The notes beneath the pieces were generated by a model that had not been told where the DNA came from, did not search any database, and saw only the letters and a list, made by a program, of their open reading frames with translations. The position numbers were made by a program, and so were the translations under genes. From Magnetospirillum sp. XM-1 (GTDB lineage: Bacteria; Pseudomonadota; Alphaproteobacteria; Rhodospirillales; Magnetospirillaceae), in assembly GCF_001511835.1 (NCBI RefSeq), contig NZ_LN997848.1, forward strand, positions 3,376,001-3,440,000: DNA of 64,000 bases, read 5' to 3'. Below, piece after piece: positions 51,890 through 62,061 of the stretch (position 1 is its first letter; every line of letters starts with the position of its first letter).

Positions 51890-54667
51890 ATGATCCGCTC
51901 GCGCCTGTTCTTCCGGCTGTTCTCGGCCATCCTCGCCGCCGTGGCCCTGTTCGCGGCGGCGATCTACGTCTTTTCCGTCCCGCTCATCGAGGAAAAGGCC
52001 TACGAGATCGAGCTGAACGCCAGCCGCACCATCCTCGACAACGTCTTCGCCATGGCCGGCAAGATCGACGGCAGCCTGGAAGACCGCCGCGCCATGACGG
52101 TGGAGTCCTACAAGACCCAGTTGAAGAACGTGGTGTCGCTGGCCGCCTCCTACCTGGACCATGTGCTGGCCCGCGCCGACCGGGGCGAGATCAGCGAGGC
52201 CGAGGCCAAGCGCCAGGCCTTCGACGGCCTTCGGGCTTTCAAATGGGGCAACAACGACTACATCTGGGTGACCGACTACAATTCGGTGATCCGCTCCCAC
52301 CCCGACCCGGAATTCCAGGGCCGCGACGCTTCACGGCTGCAGGGCCCGGACGGCCGCGCCATCCTGCCCACCATCATCTCCACCGCCAGGGAAAAGGGAG
52401 AGGGCTTCCATACCTATCCCTGGCAGCGCCTGGGCGACACCAGGCCCAGCGAGAAGCTGTCCTATTTCATCGACCTGCCCCATCGCGGCCTGGTGATCGG
52501 CACCGGGGCCTATCTCGCCGACATCGACCGCGAGGTGGAACGCCGCAAGGAAGAGGCCATCGAGGATTTACGCCAGGCACTCAGAAACATCCGCATCGCG
52601 CGCACCGGCTACGTCTACATCTTCGACGCCGCCAAGAAGATGATCATCCACCCCAACCCCAACATCGAGGGCCAGGATTTCGGCACCCGCGCCGACCCCG
52701 CCACCGGCCGGCCCATCAGCGAGGAGCTGATGGAGGCCGCCGACAGCGACCGCCCGCTCTCCTATCTGTGGGACAAGCCGTCCGACCCCGGCAATTACGC
52801 CTACGAGAAGATTTCCTGGGTCCGGCATTTCAAGGGCTTCGACTGGTACATCGCCTCTTCGGTCTATGTGGACGAGCTGAAGCGCTCCTCCGAGGTGCTG
52901 GGCAACCGGCTGGTGACCATCGCGCTGGCCCTGATGGTGGTGGCCGGCGCGATGGGTTATTTGGCGGTGGACTGGCTGACCCGGCCCTTGAACCGTCTGG
53001 CCGAGACCGCCGAGCAGGTGCAGGCCGGCAACCTGGACGCCCAGAGCGGCATCCGCCGCGACGACGAGATCGGCCTGCTGGCCGAGGCGCTGGACGCCAT
53101 GGTGCGCCGGGTCAAGGACGACATCTCGACGCTGGACACCCGCGTGCAGGAGCGCACCAATGAACTGGAGGAGGCCGAGACCCGCCGTAAGCTGATCCTC
53201 GACGCCATTCCGGCGGCCATCGCCTATCTGGGCCGTGACGAGATCATCCGCTTCGTCAACCGGGGCTGGGCCGAGCTGGTGCGCCAGGACGCCGCCGACC
53301 TGATCGGCCGCGACTTGAAATCGGCCATCGGCCGCTTCGCCCACAATTCCATCCAGCCCCACATGCAGCGCACCTGGGCGGGCGAGGAGGTGACCTTCAC
53401 CTATTCCTTCCCCCATCCCGACGGCCATGTGGTCACCACCAGGAACACCCTGATTCCCCAGCTGGCCGCCAACGGCACGGTGGCCGCCATGTTCGTGCTG
53501 GCGCTGGACGTCTCGGCGGAAAAGGAGACCGAGGCCCGGCTGATGGAGGCCCAGCGCATGAAGGCGGTGGGCCAGCTGTCCGGCGGACTGGCCCACGACT
53601 TCAACAACCTGCTGTCGGTGATCCTGGGCAATCTGGCGGCGGCGCGGGACCGCTACGGCGAGGTGGACGGCCTGGACTCCTATCTCGAGCCGGCGGTGCG
53701 CGCCAGCCGGCGGGGCGCCGACATCACGTCCCGCCTGCTGGCCTTCTCGCGCCAGCAACCCCTGAAACCCCAGCCGGTGGACGTCTCGGCCCTGGTGCGC
53801 GAGGTCTCGGTGCTGCTGTCGCGCTCGCTGCCGTCCTCCATCACCATCACGATTCCCGACGAGGGCGGCGAATGCTGGGCCATCGCTGATGCCAACCAGC
53901 TGGAGAACGCCCTGATCAATCTGGCGCTCAACGCCCGTGACGCCATGCCCGACGGCGGCCGCCTGGAAATGGACGTACGCCTGCGGGCCGTCAGCGACCC
54001 GCTGACCTTCGACGAGCGGGTGGAGCCCGACGACTACCTGGAAATCCGCGTCTCGGACAACGGAACCGGCTTCGCGCCCGAGGCCATGAGCCGGGCGTTC
54101 GAGCCGTTCTATACCACCAAGCGCCTGGGCTCGGGCCTGGGCCTGTCCATGGTCTACGGCTTCGTCAAGCAGTCCCGGGGCTACATCACGCTCGACAGCC
54201 GCCTCGGGCTGGGCTCCACCGTCACCATCCTGCTGCCCCGCGCAGCACCCGTGGCGGTGGAAAGCGAGATGGACGACCCGCAGCCGTCGCAATCGCGCTG
54301 GCAGGGCCAGCTGGCCCTGATCGCCGAGGACGATTCGGATGTGCGCGCCGTGCTGCGCGGCCAGTTGGTGGATCTGGGTTTCTCGGTGGTCGAGGCGGAA
54401 AGCGGCGACGAGGCCGCCGAACTGGTGGGCCAGATCGAAGGCCTGTCCCTGGTGGTCTCGGACATCGTCATGCCCGGCATGAGCGGCATCGAACTGGCGT
54501 CACGCATCAAGGGCGAGCGCCCGACGCTCCCGGTAATTTTGATCAGCGGCTTCTCCTTCGACACTAGCCCCGAGGCCGATGATCTGGTCATATTGCGAAA
54601 GCCATGGGAGTTGTCCGACCTGGCCGCCGCCGTCGCCCGGACGACGGAGCCGTCGGACGCGGCATAG
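51890..54667 (+). CDS. Hybrid sensor histidine kinase (dCache-HAMP-PAS-kinase-receiver)
   Basis: A 925-residue membrane sensor. After helix 1 (about 8-30) comes an extracytoplasmic region of about 300 residues with two Cache-like repeats (WGNNDYIWVTDYN and RTGYVYIFDAAKKMIIHPNP). A second helix (about 340-360) leads to HAMP (about 360-415), PAS (about 430-545), HisKA with H569 in GGLAHDFNNLL, the HATPase N/G boxes NLALNARDAMP, VSDNGTGF and GSGLGLSMV, and a C-terminal receiver with D858. The repeats resemble those of acetate/organic-acid sensors. Divergence from the symporter suggests control of its expression, as for MctSR in rhizobia (inference). Confidence 0.9.
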   Translation: MIRSRLFFRLFSAILAAVALFAAAIYVFSVPLIEEKAYEIELNASRTILDNVFAMAGKIDGSLEDRRAMTVESYKTQLKNVVSLAASYLDHVLARADRGEISEAEAKRQAFDGLRAFKWGNNDYIWVTDYNSVIRSHPDPEFQGRDASRLQGPDGRAILPTIISTAREKGEGFHTYPWQRLGDTRPSEKLSYFIDLPHRGLVIGTGAYLADIDREVERRKEEAIEDLRQALRNIRIARTGYVYIFDAAKKMIIHPNPNIEGQDFGTRADPATGRPISEELMEAADSDRPLSYLWDKPSDPGNYAYEKISWVRHFKGFDWYIASSVYVDELKRSSEVLGNRLVTIALALMVVAGAMGYLAVDWLTRPLNRLAETAEQVQAGNLDAQSGIRRDDEIGLLAEALDAMVRRVKDDISTLDTRVQERTNELEEAETRRKLILDAIPAAIAYLGRDEIIRFVNRGWAELVRQDAADLIGRDLKSAIGRFAHNSIQPHMQRTWAGEEVTFTYSFPHPDGHVVTTRNTLIPQLAANGTVAAMFVLALDVSAEKETEARLMEAQRMKAVGQLSGGLAHDFNNLLSVILGNLAAARDRYGEVDGLDSYLEPAVRASRRGADITSRLLAFSRQQPLKPQPVDVSALVREVSVLLSRSLPSSITITIPDEGGECWAIADANQLENALINLALNARDAMPDGGRLEMDVRLRAVSDPLTFDERVEPDDYLEIRVSDNGTGFAPEAMSRAFEPFYTTKRLGSGLGLSMVYGFVKQSRGYITLDSRLGLGSTVTILLPRAAPVAVESEMDDPQPSQSRWQGQLALIAEDDSDVRAVLRGQLVDLGFSVVEAESGDEAAELVGQIEGLSLVVSDIVMPGMSGIELASRIKGERPTLPVILISGFSFDTSPEADDLVILRKPWELSDLAAAVARTTEPSDAA

Positions 54668-54677
54668 GGGCCTGGGA

Positions 54678-55397
54678 GTGGGCGGCAACAAGAAGCGCAT
54701 CTATGTCATCGACGACGAGCCGGACATCCGCGCCCTGTTGCGTCAGGTGCTGGAAGGCTACGGCTATCACGTGACGCCGCTGGCCAGCGGTGCGCTGGCC
54801 CGCCAGGCCATCCGGCGCGACCCCCCCGATCTGTGCATCGTCGATCTCGGCCTGCCCGACATGGACGGCCTGACCTTGGTGCGTGAATTGTGGGAGGACG
54901 TGCGCTTCGGGGTGATCATCCTGACGGGACGCGGCGGCGTGTCCGACCGGGTGCTGGGCCTGGAGCTGGGCGCCGACGACTACATCGTCAAGCCGTTCGA
55001 GCCGCGCGAACTGGTGGCCCGGGTCAATTCCGTCATCCGCCGCCGCGAGCAACTGGCGGCCAGCAGCGGACCGGTGACCACGCGGGCGGCGTTCGGCGAG
55101 TGGGTCTTCGAATCGGGCGATCTCAGCCTGACCCACGCCGACGGACGCCACGAAACGCTGACCGCCGCCGAGGCCCATCTGCTGACCGCCCTGCTGAAGG
55201 CCCCCAAGCGGGTGCTGTCGCGCGAGCAGTTGCAGGGCGCCGAGCCGGAAAAGGACGACATCGCCTTCGACCGCGCCATCGACGTGCGCGTCTCGCGCAT
55301 CAGGAAGAAGATCGAATCCGACCCCAAATCGCCCCGCCTGATCAAGACGGTCTATGGCGCCGGCTACCTGTTCGCCGCCGACGTGCGGTGGGAATAA
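54678..55397 (+). CDS. OmpR-family response regulator
   Basis: A 239-residue regulator. The receiver (about 5-120) has the acidic pocket VIDDEPD, phosphoacceptor D56 in LCIVDLGLPDMDG, and K in YIVKPFEPRELVARV. The winged helix (about 145-235) ends RIRKKIESDPKSPRLIKTVYGAGYLF, the OmpR/PhoB signature. The start is GTG at 54678, 10 bases after the kinase stop, with only a weak GGGGCCTGGGA site; upstream in-frame codons are inside the kinase gene. It is the partner of the hybrid kinase. Confidence 0.92.
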   Translation: MGGNKKRIYVIDDEPDIRALLRQVLEGYGYHVTPLASGALARQAIRRDPPDLCIVDLGLPDMDGLTLVRELWEDVRFGVIILTGRGGVSDRVLGLELGADDYIVKPFEPRELVARVNSVIRRREQLAASSGPVTTRAAFGEWVFESGDLSLTHADGRHETLTAAEAHLLTALLKAPKRVLSREQLQGAEPEKDDIAFDRAIDVRVSRIRKKIESDPKSPRLIKTVYGAGYLFAADVRWE

Positions 55398-55409
55398 GAC
55401 AGGTTCCCC

Positions 55410-55518
55410 GTGGGCTCCGCCCACACCCGCAAAGGGCCCAAGGCCCTTTGATCCCATTGGGTTAAATGGAGCGGGGTCCAGGGACTAAGTCCCTGGCGGG
55501 TGCAGGGCAGAGCCCTGC
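55410..55518. repeat. Multi-hairpin intergenic element
   Basis: Four consecutive stem-loops between convergent genes: GTGGGC-TCC-GCCCAC (55410-55424), AAAGGGCC-CAA-GGCCCTTT (55431-55449), CCAGGGAC-TAA-GTCCCTGG (55478-55496) and GCAGGGC-AGA-GCCCTGC (55502-55518). The modular structure is that of a dispersed repeat rather than a single terminator. No second copy is in the window. Confidence 0.65.
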
Positions 55519-55528
55519 CATATCCCCC

Positions 55529-56134
55529 CTACTCCAGCCCGCCGATATAGCTCGCCACCGCCTTCATCTCCAGCGTGGTCAGCTTGGTGGCCACGGCGTG
55601 CATGATCGACTTGTCGTTGGTGCGCGAGCCCGACACGAACTCCATCAGCTGGCCTTCCACGTAAGAAGGATGCTGCCCGGCCAGACGGGGCAATTGCTCG
55701 GTCCCGTGCCCGGACGCGCCGTGGCACGAGGCGCAGGGCGCGATGCCGGAATACTTGTTGCCGTTGTGGAAGATGTACTTGCCGACGGCGGCGAAGTCGC
55801 CGTCCAGGGGACGCTTGGACAGGGCCTTCTTGCCGCTGAAATAGGCGGCCAGCCCGGCGGCCTCCTCGTCGGTCAGGTCCTTGGCCATCTCGTTCATGGT
55901 GCCCTTGCGCCGCCCGTCGCGGAAATCCTTCAGCTGCTTGACCAGATAGGTCTCGTTCTGGGCGGCCAGGCGGGGATAGACCGAGGTCGCCGCCTCGCCG
56001 TCCACGCCGTGGCAGAGCGAACAGCGCTCGGTGACCAGTTCCTTGACCCGCGCCTTGATGTCGGCGGCCTGGGAGGGAAGCGCCAGCAGCAGGACGCATC
56101 CGGCCAGCATGGATCCAAAGCGCAACATTCCCAT
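55529..56134 (-). CDS. Dihaem cytochrome c (c4/c553-like)
   Basis: A 201-residue periplasmic protein with a Sec signal (LAGCVLLLALPSQA) and two CxxCH haem sites, C38-SLC-H42 and C134-ASC-H138, each in a domain of about 80 residues. Methionines in GTMNEMAKDLT and DKSIMHAVATKLT are suitable axial ligands. The tandem-domain layout and length fit cytochrome c4, an electron carrier to terminal oxidases or denitrification enzymes. It is a single gene, divergent from the ligase operon. The preceding multi-hairpin element may terminate it. Confidence 0.9.
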   Translation of the reverse strand: MGMLRFGSMLAGCVLLLALPSQAADIKARVKELVTERCSLCHGVDGEAATSVYPRLAAQNETYLVKQLKDFRDGRRKGTMNEMAKDLTDEEAAGLAAYFSGKKALSKRPLDGDFAAVGKYIFHNGNKYSGIAPCASCHGASGHGTEQLPRLAGQHPSYVEGQLMEFVSGSRTNDKSIMHAVATKLTTLEMKAVASYIGGLE

Positions 56135-56210
56135 GGCCCTCTCCTTATCGCCCGTGTCGGACTTTCTGATTGCACCACGGCGCCCCGCCCGTCCAGCGGA
56201 AACAATTCGT

Positions 56211-56216
56211 TATAAT
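56211..56216 (+). promoter_or_regulatory. Possible -10 element of the ligase-ETF operon
   Basis: A perfect TATAAT, 70 bases before the ligase start. No good -35 hexamer is found at 16-18 bases, so if active it probably needs an activator. Shown as a weak candidate. Confidence 0.3.
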
Positions 56217-56285
56217 CCGGAGACACTTGGGCAATGACGGAGCGCTAGAACCCTTGGCAAAATATTGGAAGGGAGTGTCCTAAAG

Positions 56286-57911
56286 ATGTCCGTCAATCCG
56301 TATGAACTGGGTCTCGACAGGAATGCCGCCAATTTCGTCGCGCTGACGCCGCTCACCTTCCTCGAGCGCTCGGCCGCCGTGTGGCCCGACCGTCTGGCCG
56401 TCATCCACGGCCCCGTGCGCCGCACCTGGGCCGAGACCTATTCCCGCTGCCGCAAGCTGGCCGCCGCGCTGATCCAGCGCGGCATCGGCCGGGGCGACAC
56501 CGTGGCCCTGATGGGCGCCAACACGCCCGAGACCTTCGAGGCCCATTTCGGCGTGCCGCTGACCGGCGCGGTCTTGAACGCCATCAACACCCGGCTCGAC
56601 GCCGACGCCATCACCTTCATCCTCAACCATGCCGAGGCCAAGATCCTGATCACCGACCGCGAATTCTCGCCGGTGGTGAAGAAGGCCCTGGCCGGCTTGG
56701 GCCGCACCATCCCGGTGATCGACATCGACGATCCCCAGTTCAAGGGCGGCGAGCTCTTGGGCGAGAAGGATTACGAGGCGCTGCTGGCCGAGGCGGCGGA
56801 AGAAGCCCCCTGGACCATGCCCACCGACGAGTGGCAGGCCATCGCTCTGAACTACACTTCGGGCACCACCGGCAATCCCAAGGGCGTGGTCTACCACCAT
56901 CGCGGCGCCCACCTGAACGCGGTGTCCAACGCGCTGTCCTGGCAGATGGGCGACGGCACGGTCTATCTGTGGACGCTGCCCATGTTCCACTGCAACGGCT
57001 GGTGCTTCCCCTGGACCATGGCCGTCGTGGCCGGCACCTCGGTCTGCCTGCGCCATGTGCGCGTCGATGCCATCATGGCGGCCATCCGCGACGAGAAGGT
57101 GACCAATTTCTGCGGCGCCCCCATCGTGCTCAACATGATCAACAACGCGCCCTCGACGCTCAAGGAGGACATCAGCCATCCGGTCAAGGTGATGACCGCC
57201 GGCGCCGCCCCGCCCGCCCCCGTCATCGCCGGCATGGAGCGCATGGGCTGGGAAGTGACCCATGTCTATGGGCTGACCGAGTGCTACGGCCCCACCGTCC
57301 AATGCGTCTGGCACGACAAGTGGAACGGCCTTTCCATCGAGGAGAAGGCCCAGATCAAGGCCCGCCAGGGCGTGCGCGGCCCCATGCTGGAAGGCCTGAT
57401 GGTCGCCGATCCCATCTCGCTGGAACCCTGCCCTAAGGACGGCAAGACGGTGGGCGAGATCTTCATGCGCGGCAACAACGTCATGAAGGGCTACCTCAAG
57501 AACGAGAAGGCCACCGACGAGGCCTTCGCCGGCGGCTGGTTCCACACCGGCGACCTGGCGGTCTGCCACCCCGACGGCTATATCGAGATCAAGGACCGCT
57601 CCAAGGACATCATCATCTCAGGCGGCGAGAACATCTCGTCCATCGAGGTGGAGGACATCCTCTACGCCCACCCCGCCATTCTCGAAGCCGCCGTGGTGGC
57701 GCGTCCCGACGAGAAGTGGGGCGAGACGCCCTGCGCCTTCATCGCTCTGAAGGATGGCGCGGAAGCGTCGGAAGCCGATATCATCACCTTCTGCCGCGAG
57801 CGCATGGCCCACTTCAAGGTGCCCAAGACCATCGTGTTCGGCGGCCTGCCCAAAACCTCGACCGGCAAGGTCCAGAAGTTCATGCTGCGCCAGAAGGCCA
57901 AGGAGCTGTGA
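56286..57911 (+). CDS. AMP-dependent acyl-CoA ligase (medium-chain/DmdB-like)
   Basis: A 541-residue adenylate-forming ligase. [21 protein letters not shown] is the P-loop; [12 protein letters not shown] is characteristic of the plant AAE/DmdB/AlkK-like group. [46 protein letters not shown] and the C-terminal [10 protein letters not shown] complete the active site. Members activate medium-chain or methylmercaptopropionic acids. ATG at 56286 follows GGAAGGGAG. Its stop overlaps etfB, so it is co-transcribed with electron-transfer flavoprotein and an acyl-CoA dehydrogenase. Confidence 0.92.
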   Translation: MSVNPYELGLDRNAANFVALTPLTFLERSAAVWPDRLAVIHGPVRRTWAETYSRCRKLAAALIQRGIGRGDTVALMGANTPETFEAHFGVPLTGAVLNAINTRLDADAITFILNHAEAKILITDREFSPVVKKALAGLGRTIPVIDIDDPQFKGGELLGEKDYEALLAEAAEEAPWTMPTDEWQAIALNYTSGTTGNPKGVVYHHRGAHLNAVSNALSWQMGDGTVYLWTLPMFHCNGWCFPWTMAVVAGTSVCLRHVRVDAIMAAIRDEKVTNFCGAPIVLNMINNAPSTLKEDISHPVKVMTAGAAPPAPVIAGMERMGWEVTHVYGLTECYGPTVQCVWHDKWNGLSIEEKAQIKARQGVRGPMLEGLMVADPISLEPCPKDGKTVGEIFMRGNNVMKGYLKNEKATDEAFAGGWFHTGDLAVCHPDGYIEIKDRSKDIIISGGENISSIEVEDILYAHPAILEAAVVARPDEKWGETPCAFIALKDGAEASEADIITFCRERMAHFKVPKTIVFGGLPKTSTGKVQKFMLRQKAKEL

Positions 57912-58663
57912 TGACCAAGGTACTCGTCGCGATCAAGCGGGTGATCGACTACAACGTGAAGATCCGGGTGAAGTCGGATGGTTCGGGTGTCGAGACCCAG
58001 AACGTCAAGTTCTCCATGAATCCGTTCGACGAGATCGCGGTCGAGGAAGCCGTGCGCCTCAAGGAAGCCGGCAAGGCGACCGAGGTGGTGGTGGTGTCCG
58101 TCGGCCCGGCGGCGGCGTCGGAGACGCTGCGCACCGCGCTGGCCATGGGCGCCGACCGGGGCATCCTGGTCCAGACCGATGACGAGGTTCAGCCCCTGGG
58201 CGTCGCCAAGGTCCTGAAGGCCCTGGTGGACAAGGAGGCCCCCGGCCTGATCATCCTGGGCAAGCAGGCCATCGACGACGACAGCAATCAGGTGGGCCAG
58301 ATGCTGGCCGCGCTCTTGGGCCGTCCCCAGGGTACCTTCGCCAGCAAGGTGGAGATCGTGGGCGAGTCCATCACGGTGACCCGCGAGATCGACGGCGGCC
58401 TGGAGACGGTGAGCCTGAAGCTGCCGGCGGTGGTGACCACCGACCTGCGCCTCAACGAGCCGCGCTACGCTTCGCTGCCCAACATCATGAAGGCCAAGAA
58501 GAAGCCCATCGACACGGTTTCCCCGGCCGACCTGGGCGTCGACGTGGCGCCCCGGCTGGTGACCCTTTCGGTGGCCGAGCCGCCCAAGCGCTCCGCCGGC
58601 ATCAAGGTGGCCGACGTGGCCGCCCTGGTGGACAAGCTCAAGAACGAAGCCAAGGTGATCTGA
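57911..58663 (+). CDS. etfB: Electron transfer flavoprotein subunit beta
   Basis: A 250-residue Etf[21 protein letters not shown] at the N-terminus, [17 protein letters not shown] and [21 protein letters not shown] (AMP/FAD region) are diagnostic, followed by [21 protein letters not shown], the recognition loop that docks dehydrogenases. It accepts electrons from acyl-CoA dehydrogenases with EtfA. ATG overlaps the ligase stop by one base. Confidence 0.96.
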   Translation: MTKVLVAIKRVIDYNVKIRVKSDGSGVETQNVKFSMNPFDEIAVEEAVRLKEAGKATEVVVVSVGPAAASETLRTALAMGADRGILVQTDDEVQPLGVAKVLKALVDKEAPGLIILGKQAIDDDSNQVGQMLAALLGRPQGTFASKVEIVGESITVTREIDGGLETVSLKLPAVVTTDLRLNEPRYASLPNIMKAKKKPIDTVSPADLGVDVAPRLVTLSVAEPPKRSAGIKVADVAALVDKLKNEAKVI

Positions 58664-58665
58664 TC

Positions 58666-59601
58666 ATGACCGTTCTCGTCATTGCCGAGCACGAGGGCGG
58701 CGCTCTCAAGGCCGCCACGCTGAACACCGTCTCCGCCGCGTCGAAGATCGGCGGCGACATCCATGTGCTGGTGGCCGGGTCGGGCATCGGCGCCGTGGCC
58801 GAGGCCGCGTCCAAGATCGCCGGAATCGCCAAGGTGCTGGCCGCCGACGCGCCGCTTTACGCCAACGCCCTGGCCGAGCCCCTGGCCGCCCTGGTGGTGA
58901 GCCTCGCCGGCGGTTACAGCCACATTCTGGCCCCCGCCACCACGGGCGGCAAGAACGTGGCGCCCCGCGTCGCGGCGCTGCTCGACGTGGCCCAGATCTC
59001 CGAGATCACCGGGGTGGTGTCGGCCGACACCTTCGTGCGTCCCATCTATGCCGGCAACGCGCTGGCCACCGTGCAGTCCAAGGATGCCGTCAAGGTGATC
59101 ACCGTGCGCGGCACCGGCTTCGAGGCCGCCAAGGCCGAGGGCGGCTCCGCATCCGTCGAGGCGGTCGCCGCCGCCGCCGATCCGGCCCTGTCCGCCTATG
59201 TGGGCAGCCAGCTGTCCAAGTCCGAGCGGCCCGAGCTGACTGCGGCCCGCATCATCATCTCGGGCGGTCGCGGCATGCAGTCGGGCGACAACTTCCACCT
59301 GCTGGAAGCCGTGGCCGACCGCTTGGGCGCCGCGGTCGGTGCCAGCCGCGCCGCCGTGGACGCCGGGTTTGTCCCCAACGACTTCCAGGTGGGCCAGACC
59401 GGCAAGATCGTCGCCCCCGACCTCTACATCGCCGTCGGCATCTCGGGCGCCATCCAGCACCTGGCCGGCATGAAGGATTCCAAGGTCATCGTCGCCATCA
59501 ACAAGGACGAAGAGGCCCCCATCTTCCAGGTCGCCGATTACGGCCTGGTCGCCGACCTCTTCAAGGTCCTGCCTGAACTGTCCAACGCCCTGGGAGGCTG
59601 A
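58666..59601 (+). CDS. etfA: Electron transfer flavoprotein subunit alpha
   Basis: A 311-residue EtfA, starting 2 bases after etfB. It shows [18 protein letters not shown] and, in the C-terminal FAD domain, [41 protein letters not shown] and [45 protein letters not shown], the classical FAD-binding signature. It passes electrons to ETF-quinone oxidoreductase, which is not in the window. As the only EtfAB here, it probably serves all three acyl-CoA dehydrogenases. Confidence 0.96.
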   Translation: MTVLVIAEHEGGALKAATLNTVSAASKIGGDIHVLVAGSGIGAVAEAASKIAGIAKVLAADAPLYANALAEPLAALVVSLAGGYSHILAPATTGGKNVAPRVAALLDVAQISEITGVVSADTFVRPIYAGNALATVQSKDAVKVITVRGTGFEAAKAEGGSASVEAVAAAADPALSAYVGSQLSKSERPELTAARIIISGGRGMQSGDNFHLLEAVADRLGAAVGASRAAVDAGFVPNDFQVGQTGKIVAPDLYIAVGISGAIQHLAGMKDSKVIVAINKDEEAPIFQVADYGLVADLFKVLPELSNALGG

Positions 59602-59604
59602 TCC

Positions 59605-61383
59605 ATGTCCACCTACATTCCGCCGCTCAGGGATATCCGCTTCACCATGGAAGAGGTGGTGGGCCTGGAGCCCATCACCGCCCTGCCCGGCTTCGAGGAC
59701 GCCACCGCCGAGACCGCCGATTCCATCCTGACCGAGGCCGGCCATATCGCCGAGGGCGTGCTGTCGCCCCTGAACCGGGTGGGCGACCAGGACGGCGCCG
59801 CCCAAGAAAACGGCGTGGTGCGCACCTCGCCGGGCTGGAAGGAGGCCTGGACCACCATCGTCGATGGCGGCTGGAACGGCCTGCCCTTCTCGCCCGATTT
59901 CGGCGGCATGGGCCTGCCCAACCTGTTCAACCACGCCGTCCACGAGATGTGGCAGGCGGCCAACATGGCGTTCACCCTGAACCCCATGCTGACCCAGGGC
60001 GCCGTCAACGCGCTGTCCCTCTACGGCTCGGACGCGCAGAAGGCCTATTACCTGCCCAAGATGGTGACCGGCGAATGGACCGGCACCATGAACCTGACCG
60101 AGCCCCAGGCGGGCTCCGATCTCGCCGCCATCCGCACCAAGGCGGTGCCCGACGGGACCAAGTACCGCATCAGCGGCCAGAAGATCTTCATCACCTATGG
60201 CGACCACGACATGACGGACAACATCGTCCATCTGGTCCTGGCCCGGCTGCCCGACGCGCCCGCCGGCGTCAAGGGCATCTCGCTGTTCGTGGTGCCCAAG
60301 ATCCTGGCCGACGGCTCGCGCAACGACCTCAAATGCGTGTCGCTGGAGCACAAGCTGGGCATCCACGGCAGCCCCACCGCCGTCATGAGCTTCGGCGACC
60401 ACGAGGGCGCCCTGGGCGAACTGGTGGGCCAGCCCCATCGCGGCCTGGAATACATGTTCGTCATGATGAACCACGCCCGTCTGGCGGTGGGCCTGCAGGG
60501 CCTGGCCATCGCCGAGCGCGCCTACCAGCAGGCCCGCTCCTACGCCCGCGACCGGGTGCAGGGCAAGCCGGCGGGCTGGACCGGTTTGGGCCCGGCCGGC
60601 ATCGTCCACCACCCCGACGTCCGTCGCCTGCTGATGACCATGAAGAGCGGAATCGAGGCCATGCGCGGCATCCACTACACGGCCGCCGCCCAGGCCGACA
60701 TCGCCCACCACCACCCCGAGCCCAACGCCCGCTACGAGGCCAGCCAGCGCCTGGAATTCCTCACCCCCATCGCCAAGGGCTGGTGTACCGAGTTGGGCCA
60801 GCACATCGCCTCGCTGGGCGTGCAGGTCCACGGCGGCATGGGCTATATCGAGGAGACCGGCGCCGCCCAGCACCTGCGCGACGCCCGCATCACCACCATC
60901 TACGAAGGCACCACCGCCATCCAGGCCAACGACCTGATCGGCCGCAAGATCCTGCGCGACAAGGGCGCCTTCGCCCATACCATGCTGGCCGAGATCGCCT
61001 CCCTCGCCGCCGAATTGTCGGCCAGCCCGCTGCCCGCCCTTTCCGCCACGGGCTCGCGCCTGTCCGAGGCGGCCGCCGCCGCCGCCCGGGTGGTGGACTG
61101 GCTGGTGGGCCAGGGCTGCGCGGACCCGCGCCTCGCCGCCGCCGCCGCCGTCCCCACCCTGGAACTGATGGGCATCGTGGTGGGCGGACAGCAGGTGGCG
61201 CTGGCCGCCAAGGTCGCCAAGGCGGCCATGGATGCCGGGCGCGACCATGACGGCTTCTATGCCGCCAAGCTGGCCACCGCCCATTTCTACGCCGAGCACA
61301 CCCTGCCCCACGCCAGCGCCCTGGAACACGCCGTCATCGGCGGTTCCGCCACCGTCATGGGGGTGGATGAAGCGATCCTATAG
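59605..61383 (+). CDS. Acyl-CoA dehydrogenase, long form (DmdC/AidB-like group)
   Basis: A 592-residue ACAD, about 200 residues longer than typical. The core has MNLTEPQAGSDLAAIRTKA, ISGQKIFITYGDHDM, HKLGIHGSPTAVM and VHGGMGYIEETGAAQHLRDARITTIYEGTTAIQANDLIGRK. The additional C-terminal helical domain (about 460-590) is that of the ACAD C-terminal extension found in DmdC and related enzymes. With a DmdB-like ligase it resembles the first steps of methylmercaptopropionate or medium-chain acid oxidation; this is inference. It follows etfA by 3 bases and precedes a terminator. Confidence 0.9.
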   Translation: MSTYIPPLRDIRFTMEEVVGLEPITALPGFEDATAETADSILTEAGHIAEGVLSPLNRVGDQDGAAQENGVVRTSPGWKEAWTTIVDGGWNGLPFSPDFGGMGLPNLFNHAVHEMWQAANMAFTLNPMLTQGAVNALSLYGSDAQKAYYLPKMVTGEWTGTMNLTEPQAGSDLAAIRTKAVPDGTKYRISGQKIFITYGDHDMTDNIVHLVLARLPDAPAGVKGISLFVVPKILADGSRNDLKCVSLEHKLGIHGSPTAVMSFGDHEGALGELVGQPHRGLEYMFVMMNHARLAVGLQGLAIAERAYQQARSYARDRVQGKPAGWTGLGPAGIVHHPDVRRLLMTMKSGIEAMRGIHYTAAAQADIAHHHPEPNARYEASQRLEFLTPIAKGWCTELGQHIASLGVQVHGGMGYIEETGAAQHLRDARITTIYEGTTAIQANDLIGRKILRDKGAFAHTMLAEIASLAAELSASPLPALSATGSRLSEAAAAAARVVDWLVGQGCADPRLAAAAAVPTLELMGIVVGGQQVALAAKVAKAAMDAGRDHDGFYAAKLATAHFYAEHTLPHASALEHAVIGGSATVMGVDEAIL

Positions 61384-61473
61384 CCGTCGGCGGCTCTCGA
61401 CGGCTTTCCGATTCCGTGGACCAGTCTCCTCTGCCGGAATCGCTCGAGTCTCCCTTCACGAGCCAGACTTCAA

Positions 61474-61504
61474 GGCCGGGTGGCAACACCCGGCCTCTCT
61501 TTTT
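61474..61504 (+). terminator. Intrinsic terminator of the ligase-ETF-dehydrogenase operon
   Basis: GGCCGGGTG-GCAA-CACCCGGCC followed by TCTCTTTTT, 90 bases after the last stop. A GNRA-type loop (GCAA) and long GC stem make it a strong terminator. Confidence 0.92.
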
Positions 61505-61659
61505 AGCCCAACCAGGGACATCCACCGATCGACGCATTCTCAATCAGAAATACACCGACATGAAATAGCAAGAAATTCCAATTGCATCTTACACATTCAT
61601 TCAACAATATTTTGGCATTGTAAGGAACTCCACCCATCAAATACGAATAGATTACAATT
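61505..61659 (+). other. AT-rich leader of the CheY/kinase/CheX cassette
   Basis: This stretch is much richer in A/T than the flanks and contains no gene. A TTGCAT hexamer and a CAATAT hexamer are 17 bases apart within about 61581-61609, a weak sigma-70-type pair. It must hold the cassette promoter. Confidence 0.4.
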
Positions 61660-62040
61660 TTGCATACGACTCCACTAAAAGTTATTATCGTTGACGACTC
61701 GATCATCACAGTCAAAAAGCTGACCGTGCTGATGGAGGGATTGGGTCATCAGGTGGTCGCCACCGTGTCGAACGGCCTCGACGCCATCGAGGCCTATCGC
61801 CGGCATCAGCCCGACCTGATGACCATGGACATTTCCCTGCCGGACATGGACGGCATGACGGCCACCGCCCGGATCGTCGCCGAATTCCCCGCCGCCCGCA
61901 TCATGATGGTCACCTCGCACGGCCAGGAGCGCATGGTGATCGATTCGCTGGACGCCGGGGCCAAAGGTTATGTGCTAAAGCCAGTGCGAATCGAGAAACT
62001 CTCCGATATGATCGCCAAGATCATGGAGCGCGCGCCCTAG
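61660..62040 (+). CDS. CheY-like single-domain response regulator
   Basis: A 126-residue stand-alone receiver. The acidic pair is VDDS (D12, D13), the phosphoacceptor D57 in MTMDISLPDMDG, the switch residue in MMVTSHGQE and the lysine in YVLKPVRIEKL. It has no output domain, so it acts by protein contact or as a phosphate relay. The start is TTG at 61660 with no clear ribosome site. It is closely similar to the receiver beginning at 63830, with the shared block VDDSxIxVKKLT and MEGLGHQVV/LEGMGHQVV. The kinase follows by 21 bases. Confidence 0.85.
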   Translation: MHTTPLKVIIVDDSIITVKKLTVLMEGLGHQVVATVSNGLDAIEAYRRHQPDLMTMDISLPDMDGMTATARIVAEFPAARIMMVTSHGQERMVIDSLDAGAKGYVLKPVRIEKLSDMIAKIMERAP

Positions 62041-62061
62041 ACCGGCGCAGACGAGAAATCG

